A stretch of DNA of 48,628 nt from Oscillospiraceae bacterium (lineage in GTDB: Bacteria; Bacillota; Clostridia; Oscillospirales; Oscillospiraceae). Location of the stretch: NCBI GenBank assembly GCA_017416245.1, contig JAFQCX010000036.1, forward strand, positions 1 through 48,628, read 5' to 3'. Made by a program: the position numbers and the translations under genes. The notes beneath the pieces were generated by a model that was given only the letters and a program-made list of their open reading frames with translations, made no database searches and was not told the origin of the DNA. Below, in pieces: positions 16,742-24,665 of the stretch; the stretch's first letter is position 1; each line of letters begins with the position of its first letter.

Positions 16742-18142
16742 TTATACGCGTACGCACTCGAAGTCCATTGCCTGTGCAAAGACCTCGATCTCCTTGGACA
16801 GGTCGCCAAGGCCCAGCGCGCTGTGGTGGCCGGGGCCGTTGATGCACCAGTCGTTGTAGAACTCAGGGATCGGCTTGTGCATACGGATGCGGCAGTTGGG
16901 ATTGCCGATGTTCAGAATGTCACCGGGGACGATCTCCGCAACGGTGTAGATCAGCTTGAAGGTCTTTTCTGTACCCACCTGGGTCAGATTCAAAATGGTG
17001 ATGGGGCCCTGCTTCATATCGAAGTCAATGCCCAGACCCTCACCGATCTTGCCGTGGTGAACGGTCAGATTCTGCAGCTTGGGCTTGCCCACAGCCAGAT
17101 CCACGTTGGAAGGACCGTCGTGACCCATCATAATGAAGTTCTCATCGAAGTCCTGAGAGAAGAACTCCAGGAACATTCCGCCACCACCCAGCAGGTTCAA
17201 AATTTTCATTGCCATTGCTGCCTTTACGTCACCCTCGGTAACGGTGGGAATGCCCATTGCGGTCAGGCGGGATGCTGCCAATGCGGACTGGCTGCGCAGC
17301 TCGATCATCTTTTCGGACTGACCCCACCAGTAGAAGCCCATACCGTCGATGGCATACTTCTTTACGATCTCATCAAAGGCAACGGCAATCTTTGCAGATT
17401 CCCGCATCATATCATCGGTAACGGATTCATCCACCTCGTAGTACTCCCGGAATTCCTTGTACATCTCCTGGAGCTGCTCCTCGGTAACGGCATCGTATGC
17501 CTTCTCCACTTCCTCAATTTCAGGACGGCAGACAAGCTGGCCGGTAGCGCGAAGGATTCTGTGGTCATCCACGGGCATATCCACCATATTGGTGTAGGTA
17601 TTGCCGATAACGCCGAAACGGCATCTGGAATAAGCCTTTGCAGCTGCTGCGCCCATACAATGACGGCGGATCTCCTCCCAGAAATGATCCTGTCCGAAGT
17701 AGCCGGTGATGACCTGGAACTGCCGCTTCAGAGCAACCAGGGTGCAGGAGTATTCGGGAATGGGGCAAGCGCCCTCGTGGTGCAGGTACAGCTCGGTGTC
17801 TGCGTTCTTATAGTCGTAGGAAGCATCCTCGTGGGCATTGATCAGGCGGATGGGTACGTTGGTTGCCTTTACGGTGGGAGCGATCATCATACCTGTGGTG
17901 TAGCCAAAGGGGAAGATCAGCAGAATGTCAATATCAGACTGGCTCAGCAGCTCTGCTGCCTTTGCCGCGGTTTCGTATGTATCCACCAGGCCGGGGCTGA
18001 TTACCTCTGCGTACTCCTCCAAATGAGCAAGCAGCTTGCCGTACATAGACATACCCATTTCCTTCAGATTGGGATACTGCTGGAAATACATATTCAGTCC
18101 TGTGGGCAGCAAGCCAATTCTGGGTTTCAGTTGTGTTTTCAT
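16742..18142 (-). CDS. L-fucose/L-arabinose isomerase-superfamily protein
   Basis: The 466-residue protein has the layout of the sugar isomerase superfamily that includes L-fucose and L-arabinose isomerases: an N-terminal Rossmann-like part (ISPGLVDTYETAAKAAELLSQ, DILLIFPFGYTTGMMIAPTV), a middle domain with VTEGDVKAAMAMKIL, and a C-terminal part with MGHDGPSNVDLAVG, HHGKIGEGLGIDFDMKQGPI and WCINGPGHHSALGLGD. The conserved Glu, Asp and His residues fit a Mn2+-dependent aldose-ketose isomerase. Overall it is a divergent member, so the substrate need not be fucose or arabinose. It starts one base after the stop of the amidohydrolase gene and closes a four-gene operon read from the AraC-controlled region. 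Confidence 0.82.
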   Translation of the reverse strand: MKTQLKPRIGLLPTGLNMYFQQYPNLKEMGMSMYGKLLAHLEEYAEVISPGLVDTYETAAKAAELLSQSDIDILLIFPFGYTTGMMIAPTVKATNVPIRLINAHEDASYDYKNADTELYLHHEGACPIPEYSCTLVALKRQFQVITGYFGQDHFWEEIRRHCMGAAAAKAYSRCRFGVIGNTYTNMVDMPVDDHRILRATGQLVCRPEIEEVEKAYDAVTEEQLQEMYKEFREYYEVDESVTDDMMRESAKIAVAFDEIVKKYAIDGMGFYWWGQSEKMIELRSQSALAASRLTAMGIPTVTEGDVKAAMAMKILNLLGGGGMFLEFFSQDFDENFIMMGHDGPSNVDLAVGKPKLQNLTVHHGKIGEGLGIDFDMKQGPITILNLTQVGTEKTFKLIYTVAEIVPGDILNIGNPNCRIRMHKPIPEFYNDWCINGPGHHSALGLGDLSKEIEVFAQAMDFECVRV

Positions 18143-18143
18143 C

Positions 18144-18926
18144 TTATTTATCCTCCATATTTAGCAGTCTCAGAGCATTATCTCTGAAAATCAATTTCTT
18201 TTCTGCATCGGTAATATCGGCCGCCAGCACAGCGCCCTGGATAAACCGATAGCCCTGCATAGGCGCATCTGTGGCATAAAGAACCTTCTGCGCGCCCACG
18301 GCAGCTACCATTTTTTCAATAATGCCATTGAAACGACCGGTGTCACACAGATCCAGATAGGCATTTTCGTAGTCTTTCGCGATCTTAATGGCAATATCCG
18401 ACTGACCCTGAATGGAATGACCCATAATAAACTTCAAATCGGGATAGGTTTCCACGATCTGACGGATCTTCTCGGCGGAGTTGCACTGCTCGGCATTCAT
18501 GGAAAGTCCCCAGGTATGGGATAGCACGATCAGCTTTCGCTCGTTGGCAAATGCCAGGGCATCGGCGTAGCTGGGGTCGGTAATGTTGGTGCGGTGGTAG
18601 TCCGGCAGGAACTTCAGTCCCACATAGCCGGGATTCTCGGCAAAGGCCTTTTCCATTTCCTGCACGGTTGCGCCGGTATTGGGATTGAAGGCAAAGTAGC
18701 CCTTGATGCGGTCGGGATATGTGCGCATCGCGGTGGTGATATCCCTGCGGACACTGCCTGTAACAAACAGATCCTCACAAGGCGCGGAAACGATCAGCTC
18801 CACACCGCACTCGTCCATGTACCGCACCATACTGTCAGCATCGTGCTCCGGGTAGTAGATGGGATATTCCGGACCCATATGGGTGTGAATATCGATCATT
18901 TTGTAATCCAGATTCCAGTTGATCAT
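18144..18926 (-). CDS. Amidohydrolase (COG2159-type TIM barrel)
   Basis: The 260-residue protein is a compact metal-dependent hydrolase. Metal ligands of the family are all present: H14 and H16 in IDIHTHMG, H137 in LSHTW, H170 in IMGHS and D220 in YATDAP; K105 in GLKFLP is also typical. Relatives open lactones, decarboxylate ring acids or hydrolyse amides. With a phosphotriesterase-family enzyme and a sugar isomerase in the same operon, a lactonase-like role on a sugar derivative is plausible (inference). The ATG overlaps the stop of the upstream paralogue by four bases, which supports this start over the internal ATG at codon 10. Confidence 0.88.
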   Translation of the reverse strand: MINWNLDYKMIDIHTHMGPEYPIYYPEHDADSMVRYMDECGVELIVSAPCEDLFVTGSVRRDITTAMRTYPDRIKGYFAFNPNTGATVQEMEKAFAENPGYVGLKFLPDYHRTNITDPSYADALAFANERKLIVLSHTWGLSMNAEQCNSAEKIRQIVETYPDLKFIMGHSIQGQSDIAIKIAKDYENAYLDLCDTGRFNGIIEKMVAAVGAQKVLYATDAPMQGYRFIQGAVLAADITDAEKKLIFRDNALRLLNMEDK

Positions 18927-19708
18927 AGCTTTACCTCCCCAAGGAGCCGCTCCATATTCCGGTGGGCGATATTTTCCCGTTCCTCATCGCTGATTTTTGC
19001 TTTCAGCAGGCAGTTTAAGCTGCAGCCGGGGCTGTTGGAGGGGAAATTGGAGCCGTACAGCAAACGGTGGCTGCCAAATTTCTGGCAGATCTCTTCATAG
19101 GCGTGGGTCAGGCCCGTATCTCCTGTTTCCAGGTAGACGTTGGGATACCGCTTCAGTAGCGGATAGATCAGTCTTGCACTGGGCCAAATGCCGATATTGT
19201 TGAGAATTACCGTTAAGTTGGGGAATTCCTTCAGCACGTCATAGATGTACTGATAGTCCGGCTGGGGTTCTAAGTAAAGGGGAATCTGCAGCTCCTCCAT
19301 TGCCTTGAGCTGGTCTCCCATAGTGACATCGCACAGAATGTAGCGGTTCTGCAAGGGAAATGCCTTCAGCATTTTTACGCCGTTTTTCTTCATCTTATCA
19401 AAGAAGGTATCGGGCGCAAATTCTGTATCGGAGATCGCAGGCAGAATGGTCCAAACAGGTAACATTCTGTCCTCATAGCCGCGGATTGCCTCGGTGAGGA
19501 CCTCGTTGCCCTTAATTGGATCATAATCGAACATCGCCCGATGCCACACCGCTGCCTGCTGGATCTCAAACTTATCCATAACGGAAATCAGCTCCGCGGG
19601 GGTCTCAGCCGTTTTCACATTTTCCATTACGATAAAGCTCTCGTGGTTGACGATCGGGTGCTTTACAAAATCACTGCCTATGCAAGCATTGGCATCAATC
19701 AGCTTCAT
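18923..19708 (-). CDS. Amidohydrolase paralogue lacking the metal ligands
   Basis: The 261-residue protein aligns by eye with the neighbouring 260-residue amidohydrolase over its whole length, but the metal site is gone. HxH is N7-x-C9 (IDANACIG), the strand-5 His is E147 (LYLEPQ), the strand-6 GH is N170-N171 (ILNNIG) and the final Asp is N221 (YGSNFP). K115 in MLKAFP is kept. The frame is intact and tightly coupled by ATGA overlap to the next gene, so it is not decaying. It may be a partner or regulator of the active paralogue, a metal-free lyase, or bind a ligand. It starts 19 bases after the phosphotriesterase-family gene. Confidence 0.82.
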   Translation of the reverse strand: MKLIDANACIGSDFVKHPIVNHESFIVMENVKTAETPAELISVMDKFEIQQAAVWHRAMFDYDPIKGNEVLTEAIRGYEDRMLPVWTILPAISDTEFAPDTFFDKMKKNGVKMLKAFPLQNRYILCDVTMGDQLKAMEELQIPLYLEPQPDYQYIYDVLKEFPNLTVILNNIGIWPSARLIYPLLKRYPNVYLETGDTGLTHAYEEICQKFGSHRLLYGSNFPSNSPGCSLNCLLKAKISDEERENIAHRNMERLLGEVKL

Positions 19709-19727
19709 AGAATCACCTCGATTATTC

Positions 19728-20777
19728 TTACAGGGCTTCCTGCAGCAGGAAACGCATAGGATTCTCCTCGATGATCAGCGCGATCTCCTCGGCAGAGAAG
19801 CCTTCTTGCTGCATCATAGGAATGATGTTCTCAAAAATGTGATCGTAGCCCCAGCCGCCGTACTTATGAAGGCTTGCCTTCAGGCAGATGTCGGTGGCAA
19901 CCAGCACCTGCTTGCCAAAGCCGGCGCTTATCAGCCGCTTCAGCATACGCACACGTTCCACATCCGTAGCAAAGGGGCCGCCGGCAAAGGCGCCGTCCTG
20001 AGGCGGGAAATAGAACTCCTTGCTGAAGTTATCAAACTCAATGTAGAAGCCGGCGTTCAGCATTTCCAGCAGGTAGTCGTAATCAAAGGTAACGTCGATA
20101 TGGCAAATGCAGATATTATGGGGCGCAACACCGTTTTCCACCAGCAGATTTGCAGCCTCCAGGCCTGCGCGACTCCAGGGATAGGTGTGCAGGTACACAG
20201 GCAGGCCGGTCTTTTTATGGGCAATGGCAGATGCCAGCAGCGCCTTTCTCTCAACAGGGTAGATCACCTCGCTGACACCGATCTCTCCGATGACACCGGC
20301 GCGGATATCCGTTCCGTCGATCCCGTTTTCGATCTCATTGATCATATAATCGGCCATCTGCTCTACAGTCATAGCGCACACCTCTTCACTCAGGGTGTCG
20401 TGCACATAAAAGCCTGTTCCCAGAACAATGTCCACCTTGGAATGGTCGCTGATGTAGCGAATATCGTTCACGTCCCGCTTGATGCCGTTGCAGCTCAAAT
20501 CGATAAACAGCCCCACATTGTGCCGCTCCAGGAACTTCAGCTCGTTTATAGAATCTTCCTTATTGTCCAGGAGCAGATTGTCACGGACTATGTAAGGATT
20601 TCTGCGCAGAGGTCCCAAAATCTCTATGCGTACCTTGCTGTGAAACAGTTCCTTTGCTTCCGGGGTAGTAGGCTCAATGGCTTCGTGAATCAAGTCGCAA
20701 AAAAGATGCTCATGGGGGCAGATTCTTTTATACTTGCTCAGCGGCATTTCCCCACGAAATGTATTAATATGTTTCAT
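19728..20777 (-). CDS. Phosphotriesterase-family metal-dependent hydrolase
   Basis: The 349-residue protein has the ligand set of the phosphotriesterase family of the amidohydrolase superfamily: H22-E-H24 (CPHEHL), the bridging residue E165 in IGEIG, H197 (YLHTYP), H226 (CHID) and D296 (ATDIC). In true phosphotriesterases the bridging residue is a carboxylated Lys; the Glu version seen here is found in Php-like and several lactonase members, so a lactone or sugar ester is likelier than a phosphotriester. It is the first gene of the leftward operon and diverges from the AraC gene. AAAGGA precedes the ATG by 11 bases. Confidence 0.88.
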   Translation of the reverse strand: MKHINTFRGEMPLSKYKRICPHEHLFCDLIHEAIEPTTPEAKELFHSKVRIEILGPLRRNPYIVRDNLLLDNKEDSINELKFLERHNVGLFIDLSCNGIKRDVNDIRYISDHSKVDIVLGTGFYVHDTLSEEVCAMTVEQMADYMINEIENGIDGTDIRAGVIGEIGVSEVIYPVERKALLASAIAHKKTGLPVYLHTYPWSRAGLEAANLLVENGVAPHNICICHIDVTFDYDYLLEMLNAGFYIEFDNFSKEFYFPPQDGAFAGGPFATDVERVRMLKRLISAGFGKQVLVATDICLKASLHKYGGWGYDHIFENIIPMMQQEGFSAEEIALIIEENPMRFLLQEAL

Positions 20778-20838
20778 CGTGACATCTATCCTTTCTTACT
20801 TTTGGTTATTCCATCGGCTTAAACGCCGGTTTGCCCTA

Positions 20839-20887
20839 TGGTACGTTTGTATTATACATTATTTTTTTCTGTTTTCATACTGGTACG
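20839..20887. promoter_or_regulatory. Two TGGTACG half-sites, possible AraC binding
   Basis: TGGTACG occurs at 20839-20845 and 20881-20887, as direct repeats 42 bases apart (four helical turns), on either side of the leftward -10/-35 region. The following bases (GAAACGG and TTTGT) differ, so the site is tentative. Confidence 0.4.
20851..20856 (-). promoter_or_regulatory. -10 box of the leftward operon promoter
   Basis: TATAAT on the minus strand, about 75 bases before the phosphotriesterase-family ATG. No good -35 stands 16-18 bases upstream (TATGAA or ATGAAA), which fits dependence on the divergent AraC activator. Confidence 0.6.
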
Positions 20888-20931
20888 AAACGGTTTTTTC
20901 TGGCATTTTACGTCATTATGCTGTTAATTCC

Positions 20932-20960
20932 TTGAAAAATACTTCTATATATTGTATATT
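20932..20960 (+). promoter_or_regulatory. Promoter of the AraC-esterase-M24-ASRT operon
   Basis: TTGAAA (20932-20937), a 17-base spacer and TATATT (20955-20960) stand about 34 bases before the ATG at 20994. Confidence 0.65.
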
Positions 20961-20993
20961 AAGTATACATAAAAGAGGAAGGAGGCGCTGTTT

Positions 20994-21956
20994 ATGGACA
21001 ACCGGTTTCCTGTTCCGGACGAAATTCCGGTGATTACAGAAACTCAGATTTTCAGGCCCGGGGAAAATGTCTATGTGCAGTTTCCTCCCCAGTATTCCGA
21101 TTTTATAGGTGTGATCCACAAACACACCTTTATTGAGATCGTATATATCGTTTCCGGCTCTGCCACCCACATCGTGAACAACCGGGAGGTAGCCGCCTCC
21201 AAGGGCGACCTGTTTATTATCAATTACGACACGCCCCACGCGTTTTTCCCCAATGAGGACGATGAGCCGTTTTTGGCATACGATCTGATGTTCACTCCCG
21301 CCTTTTTAGACGCCTCTCTGCTGAACAGCGTGCGTCTGGAGTCCATCCACTCCTCTTTTCTGTTCTACTCCCTGTTCCCCTCTCAGCAAATGGGACCGGA
21401 CGCACATATCTCCGGCTCCAGCTACAACGAATTCGGTGAGCTGTTCGGCAAGATCCATTTGGAGTTTATCAACCGTGAGAATGGCTATGTGGATATTCTG
21501 CGGGCATACGTTGTGGAGCTGATCATCAAGATCTTCCGCAAAATGAATACAGATGTACCGTCCGACCAGGCATCCCGCCAATCACAGATCGTAGAACAGG
21601 CGCTTACCTATTTGAAGAGCAATTATCAAAAGCATCTGTCACTGGATGACTTTGCCGCCCAGGTATTCTTAAGTAAGGACTATTTCTCCCGCCTGTTCCG
21701 GGAAACCACCGGCGTGCCCATCAGTACCTATTTGAAGAAGGTGCGTATTGAAGAAGCCTGCAAGCTTTTGGTGAACACCGATTACACCGTAGACCATATC
21801 GCAGAGCTTTGCGGTTTTAGTGACACCAAGAATTTTTATCTGAATTTCAAAAAGCACACGGGATTAACGCCCAAGCAGTACAAGCAATCCAGTTTGTCCG
21901 GCACAAGGATATCCGGCGCATCAAAAATATCTACGAAAGAAGGATCCCATAAATGA
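20994..21956 (+). CDS. AraC-family regulator with cupin sensor
   Basis: Residues about 20-150 form a cupin-type sensing domain with HKHTFIEIVYIVSGSATHIVN and GDLFIINYDTPHAF, as in sugar-sensing AraC regulators. The C-terminal 100 residues hold two helix-turn-helix motifs (LSLDDFAAQVFLSKDYFSRLF and DHIAELCGFSDTKNFYLNF) with the family ending GLTPKQYK. The gene has GGAAGGAGG before its ATG. It diverges from the leftward phosphotriesterase operon and overlaps the following esterase gene by four bases, so it is part of the rightward operon and probably controls both sides. Confidence 0.93.
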   Translation: MDNRFPVPDEIPVITETQIFRPGENVYVQFPPQYSDFIGVIHKHTFIEIVYIVSGSATHIVNNREVAASKGDLFIINYDTPHAFFPNEDDEPFLAYDLMFTPAFLDASLLNSVRLESIHSSFLFYSLFPSQQMGPDAHISGSSYNEFGELFGKIHLEFINRENGYVDILRAYVVELIIKIFRKMNTDVPSDQASRQSQIVEQALTYLKSNYQKHLSLDDFAAQVFLSKDYFSRLFRETTGVPISTYLKKVRIEEACKLLVNTDYTVDHIAELCGFSDTKNFYLNFKKHTGLTPKQYKQSSLSGTRISGASKISTKEGSHK

Positions 21957-23017
21957 AGTGGTATAACCCCCAGACAGAACCCTTTTTGATCTCCGGCTTT
22001 CCTTTCTATGAAACCGACCGCACCTATCGGCGGATGCCTCTGCATCCGGCCCACCCCATTCCCGAGGCGGTAGACGGTTTGGCAAACGAAACTGCCGGTG
22101 GTCAGATCCGCTTTCACGGCAAGCTGAAGACCCTTTCCATTCAGGTCAGCCTTGCCTCCAAGCCTCTGCACTTCTGTAAGATCCCCGGCGCCCATCTGTC
22201 ATTGACAGCCAAGAGTGCTTTTGACCTGTATGTTGCCCGTGACGGTGGCGAATACATCTTCTCCGGTCTGCCTACCCGGTTTACCACGGAGGATAGGTTT
22301 TATGAGAAGGTTCTCATTGATCTGCCGGAGGCAGAGGAGTTTGACATTCTGCTGAATTTCCCCCTGTACAATGCAGTGGATAAAATTCTGATCGGCGTAG
22401 ATGACGAGGCTGAAATTTCCGAAAGCCACAAGAAATTTGTGGACGACAAGAAAATCGTGATTTACGGCGGTTCCATTCAGCAAGGCGCCTGCGCCAGCCG
22501 TCCCGGTATGAGTGACGCCAACATGCTCTCCCGCTGGCTTAACCGGGAGGTTTACAATCTGGGCTTTAACAGCAGTGGCAAGGCCGAACCGGAAATAGCC
22601 CACGTCATTTCCCAAATCGAAAATGTTGCCGCGCTGATCATCAGCACAGAGGGCAACTGCCCTGATTGTGAATGGCTGGACGAAAAGCTGCGTCAGTTCT
22701 TAAAAATCTACCGTGAAAAGCATCCCGAAACTCCGATTATTCTGATGCCCTTTGTTGTCGGTGGTACAGATATGCTCAACCCCGTAAAGCTGAAAGATCG
22801 TATGGCAAGACGGGCTGTTCAGCAAAAGGTCGTTGAGGATCTCCGGGCAGCCGGTGATGAAAACATCCACCTGTTGCTGCGGGATGAATATCTGGAAGCA
22901 GAATTTGACGGGCATCCCATTTTGCACGAGGCAACCGTGGACGGATTGCACTACACCGATCTGGGTTACTTTTGGTCAACACAAGTGCTTTATCAATTCT
23001 TGAAAAAACTTTTATAA
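21953..23017 (+). CDS. SGNH/GDSL hydrolase with N-terminal beta-sandwich domain
   Basis: The 354-residue protein has two parts. Residues about 1-160 are a beta-rich domain as found before many carbohydrate esterases. Residues about 165-354 are an SGNH hydrolase: block I YGGSIQQGACASRPG with nucleophile S174, block II near NLGFNSSG, a changed block III STEGN (N235) and block V D330-G-L-H333. Such enzymes remove acetyl or other acyl groups from sugars. No signal peptide is present, so it should work inside the cell, possibly on the same compound as the leftward enzymes. The ATG overlaps the AraC stop by four bases. Confidence 0.87.
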   Translation: MKWYNPQTEPFLISGFPFYETDRTYRRMPLHPAHPIPEAVDGLANETAGGQIRFHGKLKTLSIQVSLASKPLHFCKIPGAHLSLTAKSAFDLYVARDGGEYIFSGLPTRFTTEDRFYEKVLIDLPEAEEFDILLNFPLYNAVDKILIGVDDEAEISESHKKFVDDKKIVIYGGSIQQGACASRPGMSDANMLSRWLNREVYNLGFNSSGKAEPEIAHVISQIENVAALIISTEGNCPDCEWLDEKLRQFLKIYREKHPETPIILMPFVVGGTDMLNPVKLKDRMARRAVQQKVVEDLRAAGDENIHLLLRDEYLEAEFDGHPILHEATVDGLHYTDLGYFWSTQVLYQFLKKLL

Positions 23018-23032
23018 TAAAGGAGAATGCAT

Positions 23033-24229
23033 ATGTATTACGCAAAAGACATCGAAGGACAGGAATACCTGCAAAGAGTGAACGCGCTCCGCGCAAAAAT
23101 GGCTGAGCAGAATGTGGATCTGGTGGTTGGTTACTCCAACCTGCTGGAGATCGCCATCGTGCGGTACTACTGCGGCTTCGCTCCCACCAACGAGAACTCT
23201 GCCATCGTGATCCCCGCTGAGGGCGAGGTAGTGGTCTGCTCCGGTCAGGCATCCTACGATGACTGCCAGCTGAAGAACAAGCTGCCTAATAGCCGTATCG
23301 CCATTCTGCCTGAGATCGGCGAGGTATCCGGCTTTGAGTATGACACCGAAGGTCAGCTGGAGTTTGAGGAGCTGTTCCGTCAGATCAAGGCTGAGCACCC
23401 CGGCGTGAAGAGAGTTGGCTTTATCGGCCGCCTGATCTTCCCCGCCATCATTATGGATAAGCTGAGAAAGGTCTTTGCCGGCTGCGAGATCGTGGATATG
23501 GACGATATCCACTACGAGCAGAGAATTCGCAAGAGCCCTGCAGAAATTGAACTGCTGAAGACCAACTGGGAAATCGTTTCCGAGATGTTCAACAACGTGA
23601 TTCCTCAGATCAAGCCCGGTATGACCGAGCGTCACATTGAGGGTCTGTTTATGGGTGAAATGATGCGTCTGGGCGCAGAGAGCTACGTGCAGTCCTTCTC
23701 CCCCATGATCGCTTCCGGTCAGCAGAACTCCTTCGTCAGTATGCGCAGAAATGAGATGCGTCCCGTTCAGGAGAGCGAGATGATCAGCATCGGCGCCGGT
23801 GTCTGCTACGGCGGCTACAACGGCATCATCTGCACTCCCCTGGTACTGGGTGATATCCCCCAGAAGATGAAGGACGCCGTTATGTGCGCCTATGATGCCC
23901 TGAACTTCGCATCTGCAAAAATGCTCCCCGGCACTCCCTGTGACGTGGTGCTGAATGCGTACACCGACTACCTGACCAAGTACGGCTACATCGACTACTG
24001 CCCCTACGGCAGCCTGCACAGCACCGGTATGCTGGAGTGCGAAGCTCCCGTCTTCTCTGTTAACAACAAGCGTGTGATTGAAGAGAATATGGCGATCTGC
24101 ATCGACGCTTACTTCAAGGGTATGGAATGGGGCTCCTTCCGTGTTGAGGACTGCTATCTGATCGGCGCAAACGGCGCTCAGAGAATGACCACCTACAACG
24201 ACAAGGCTCTGCCTATTCTTTTCAAATAA
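23033..24229 (+). CDS. M24 (Xaa-Pro peptidase/creatinase) family protein without a metal site
   Basis: The 398-residue protein has the creatinase-type N-terminal domain (about 1-165) and the pita-bread M24 catalytic domain (about 170-398). In metallopeptidases of this fold five ligands bind two metals (D, D, H, E, E). Here the two Asp are S252 (MISIG) and I265 (GYNGII), the first Glu is D358, and H329 (SLHSTG) and E372 (RVEDC) remain. Creatinase likewise works without metal, so a creatinase-like C-N hydrolase or another non-peptidase activity is likelier than a prolidase. The ATG at 23033 is chosen because AGGAG ends seven bases before it; the ATG at 23027 is only one base away. Confidence 0.83.
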   Translation: MYYAKDIEGQEYLQRVNALRAKMAEQNVDLVVGYSNLLEIAIVRYYCGFAPTNENSAIVIPAEGEVVVCSGQASYDDCQLKNKLPNSRIAILPEIGEVSGFEYDTEGQLEFEELFRQIKAEHPGVKRVGFIGRLIFPAIIMDKLRKVFAGCEIVDMDDIHYEQRIRKSPAEIELLKTNWEIVSEMFNNVIPQIKPGMTERHIEGLFMGEMMRLGAESYVQSFSPMIASGQQNSFVSMRRNEMRPVQESEMISIGAGVCYGGYNGIICTPLVLGDIPQKMKDAVMCAYDALNFASAKMLPGTPCDVVLNAYTDYLTKYGYIDYCPYGSLHSTGMLECEAPVFSVNNKRVIEENMAICIDAYFKGMEWGSFRVEDCYLIGANGAQRMTTYNDKALPILFK

Positions 24230-24243
24230 GGAGGATATGACAA

Positions 24244-24612
24244 ATGGCAATCGGTAATAAGAATTGGGTTTTCTGCGACGGCTATCTGCCTCCCCACGGC
24301 GACAATCCCGACTTTGAGGGCCACGAGGCTCTGATGCTGACCAACCTGAACAAGAAGAAGGCAACCATCGAGCTGACTCTGGTTTTTGAGGACAAGGATC
24401 CTGTTGAGGGTATCTTCGTTGAGCTGGACGGCATGCGCACCACCTGCGTACGTATGGACCACCCTCTGGGCAAGGACGGCTTTATGCTGGGCGAGGCTGA
24501 GCAGTACACCGTTTGGGTCAAGAGTGATGTGCCTATCTGCGCCTGCTTCGGCAGACTGGATGTCCGTCAGACCAATATGGCTTACTACAGCGTAGAGGGC
24601 TACGCATTCTAA
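24244..24612 (+). CDS. ASRT (sensory rhodopsin transducer) family protein
   Basis: The 122-residue protein matches the pattern of the Anabaena sensory rhodopsin transducer family: GNKNWVFCDGYLPPHG near the start, HEALMLTNLNKKKATIELTLVFEDKDPV, VRMDHPLG and SDVPICACFGRLDVRQTNMAYYS near the end. The Anabaena member is a small soluble beta-sandwich that forms tetramers and binds DNA. Many non-phototrophic Firmicutes carry relatives next to sugar or hydrolase genes, and no rhodopsin is encoded here, so the role is probably binding of a small ligand or regulation. It follows the M24 gene by 14 bases with AAGGAGG before its ATG and ends the operon. Confidence 0.8.
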   Translation: MAIGNKNWVFCDGYLPPHGDNPDFEGHEALMLTNLNKKKATIELTLVFEDKDPVEGIFVELDGMRTTCVRMDHPLGKDGFMLGEAEQYTVWVKSDVPICACFGRLDVRQTNMAYYSVEGYAF

Positions 24613-24628
24613 GAGTTGCTTATAACGC

Positions 24629-24661
24629 CAAAGACCGCTATCCAAAGATAGCGGTCTTTGT
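24629..24661. terminator. Bidirectional terminator
   Basis: AAAGACCGCTATC and GATAGCGGTCTTT pair perfectly around CAAA and are followed by GTGTTTTT, between the ASRT and alpha/beta hydrolase genes, which converge. Confidence 0.85.
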
Positions 24662-24665
24662 GTTT

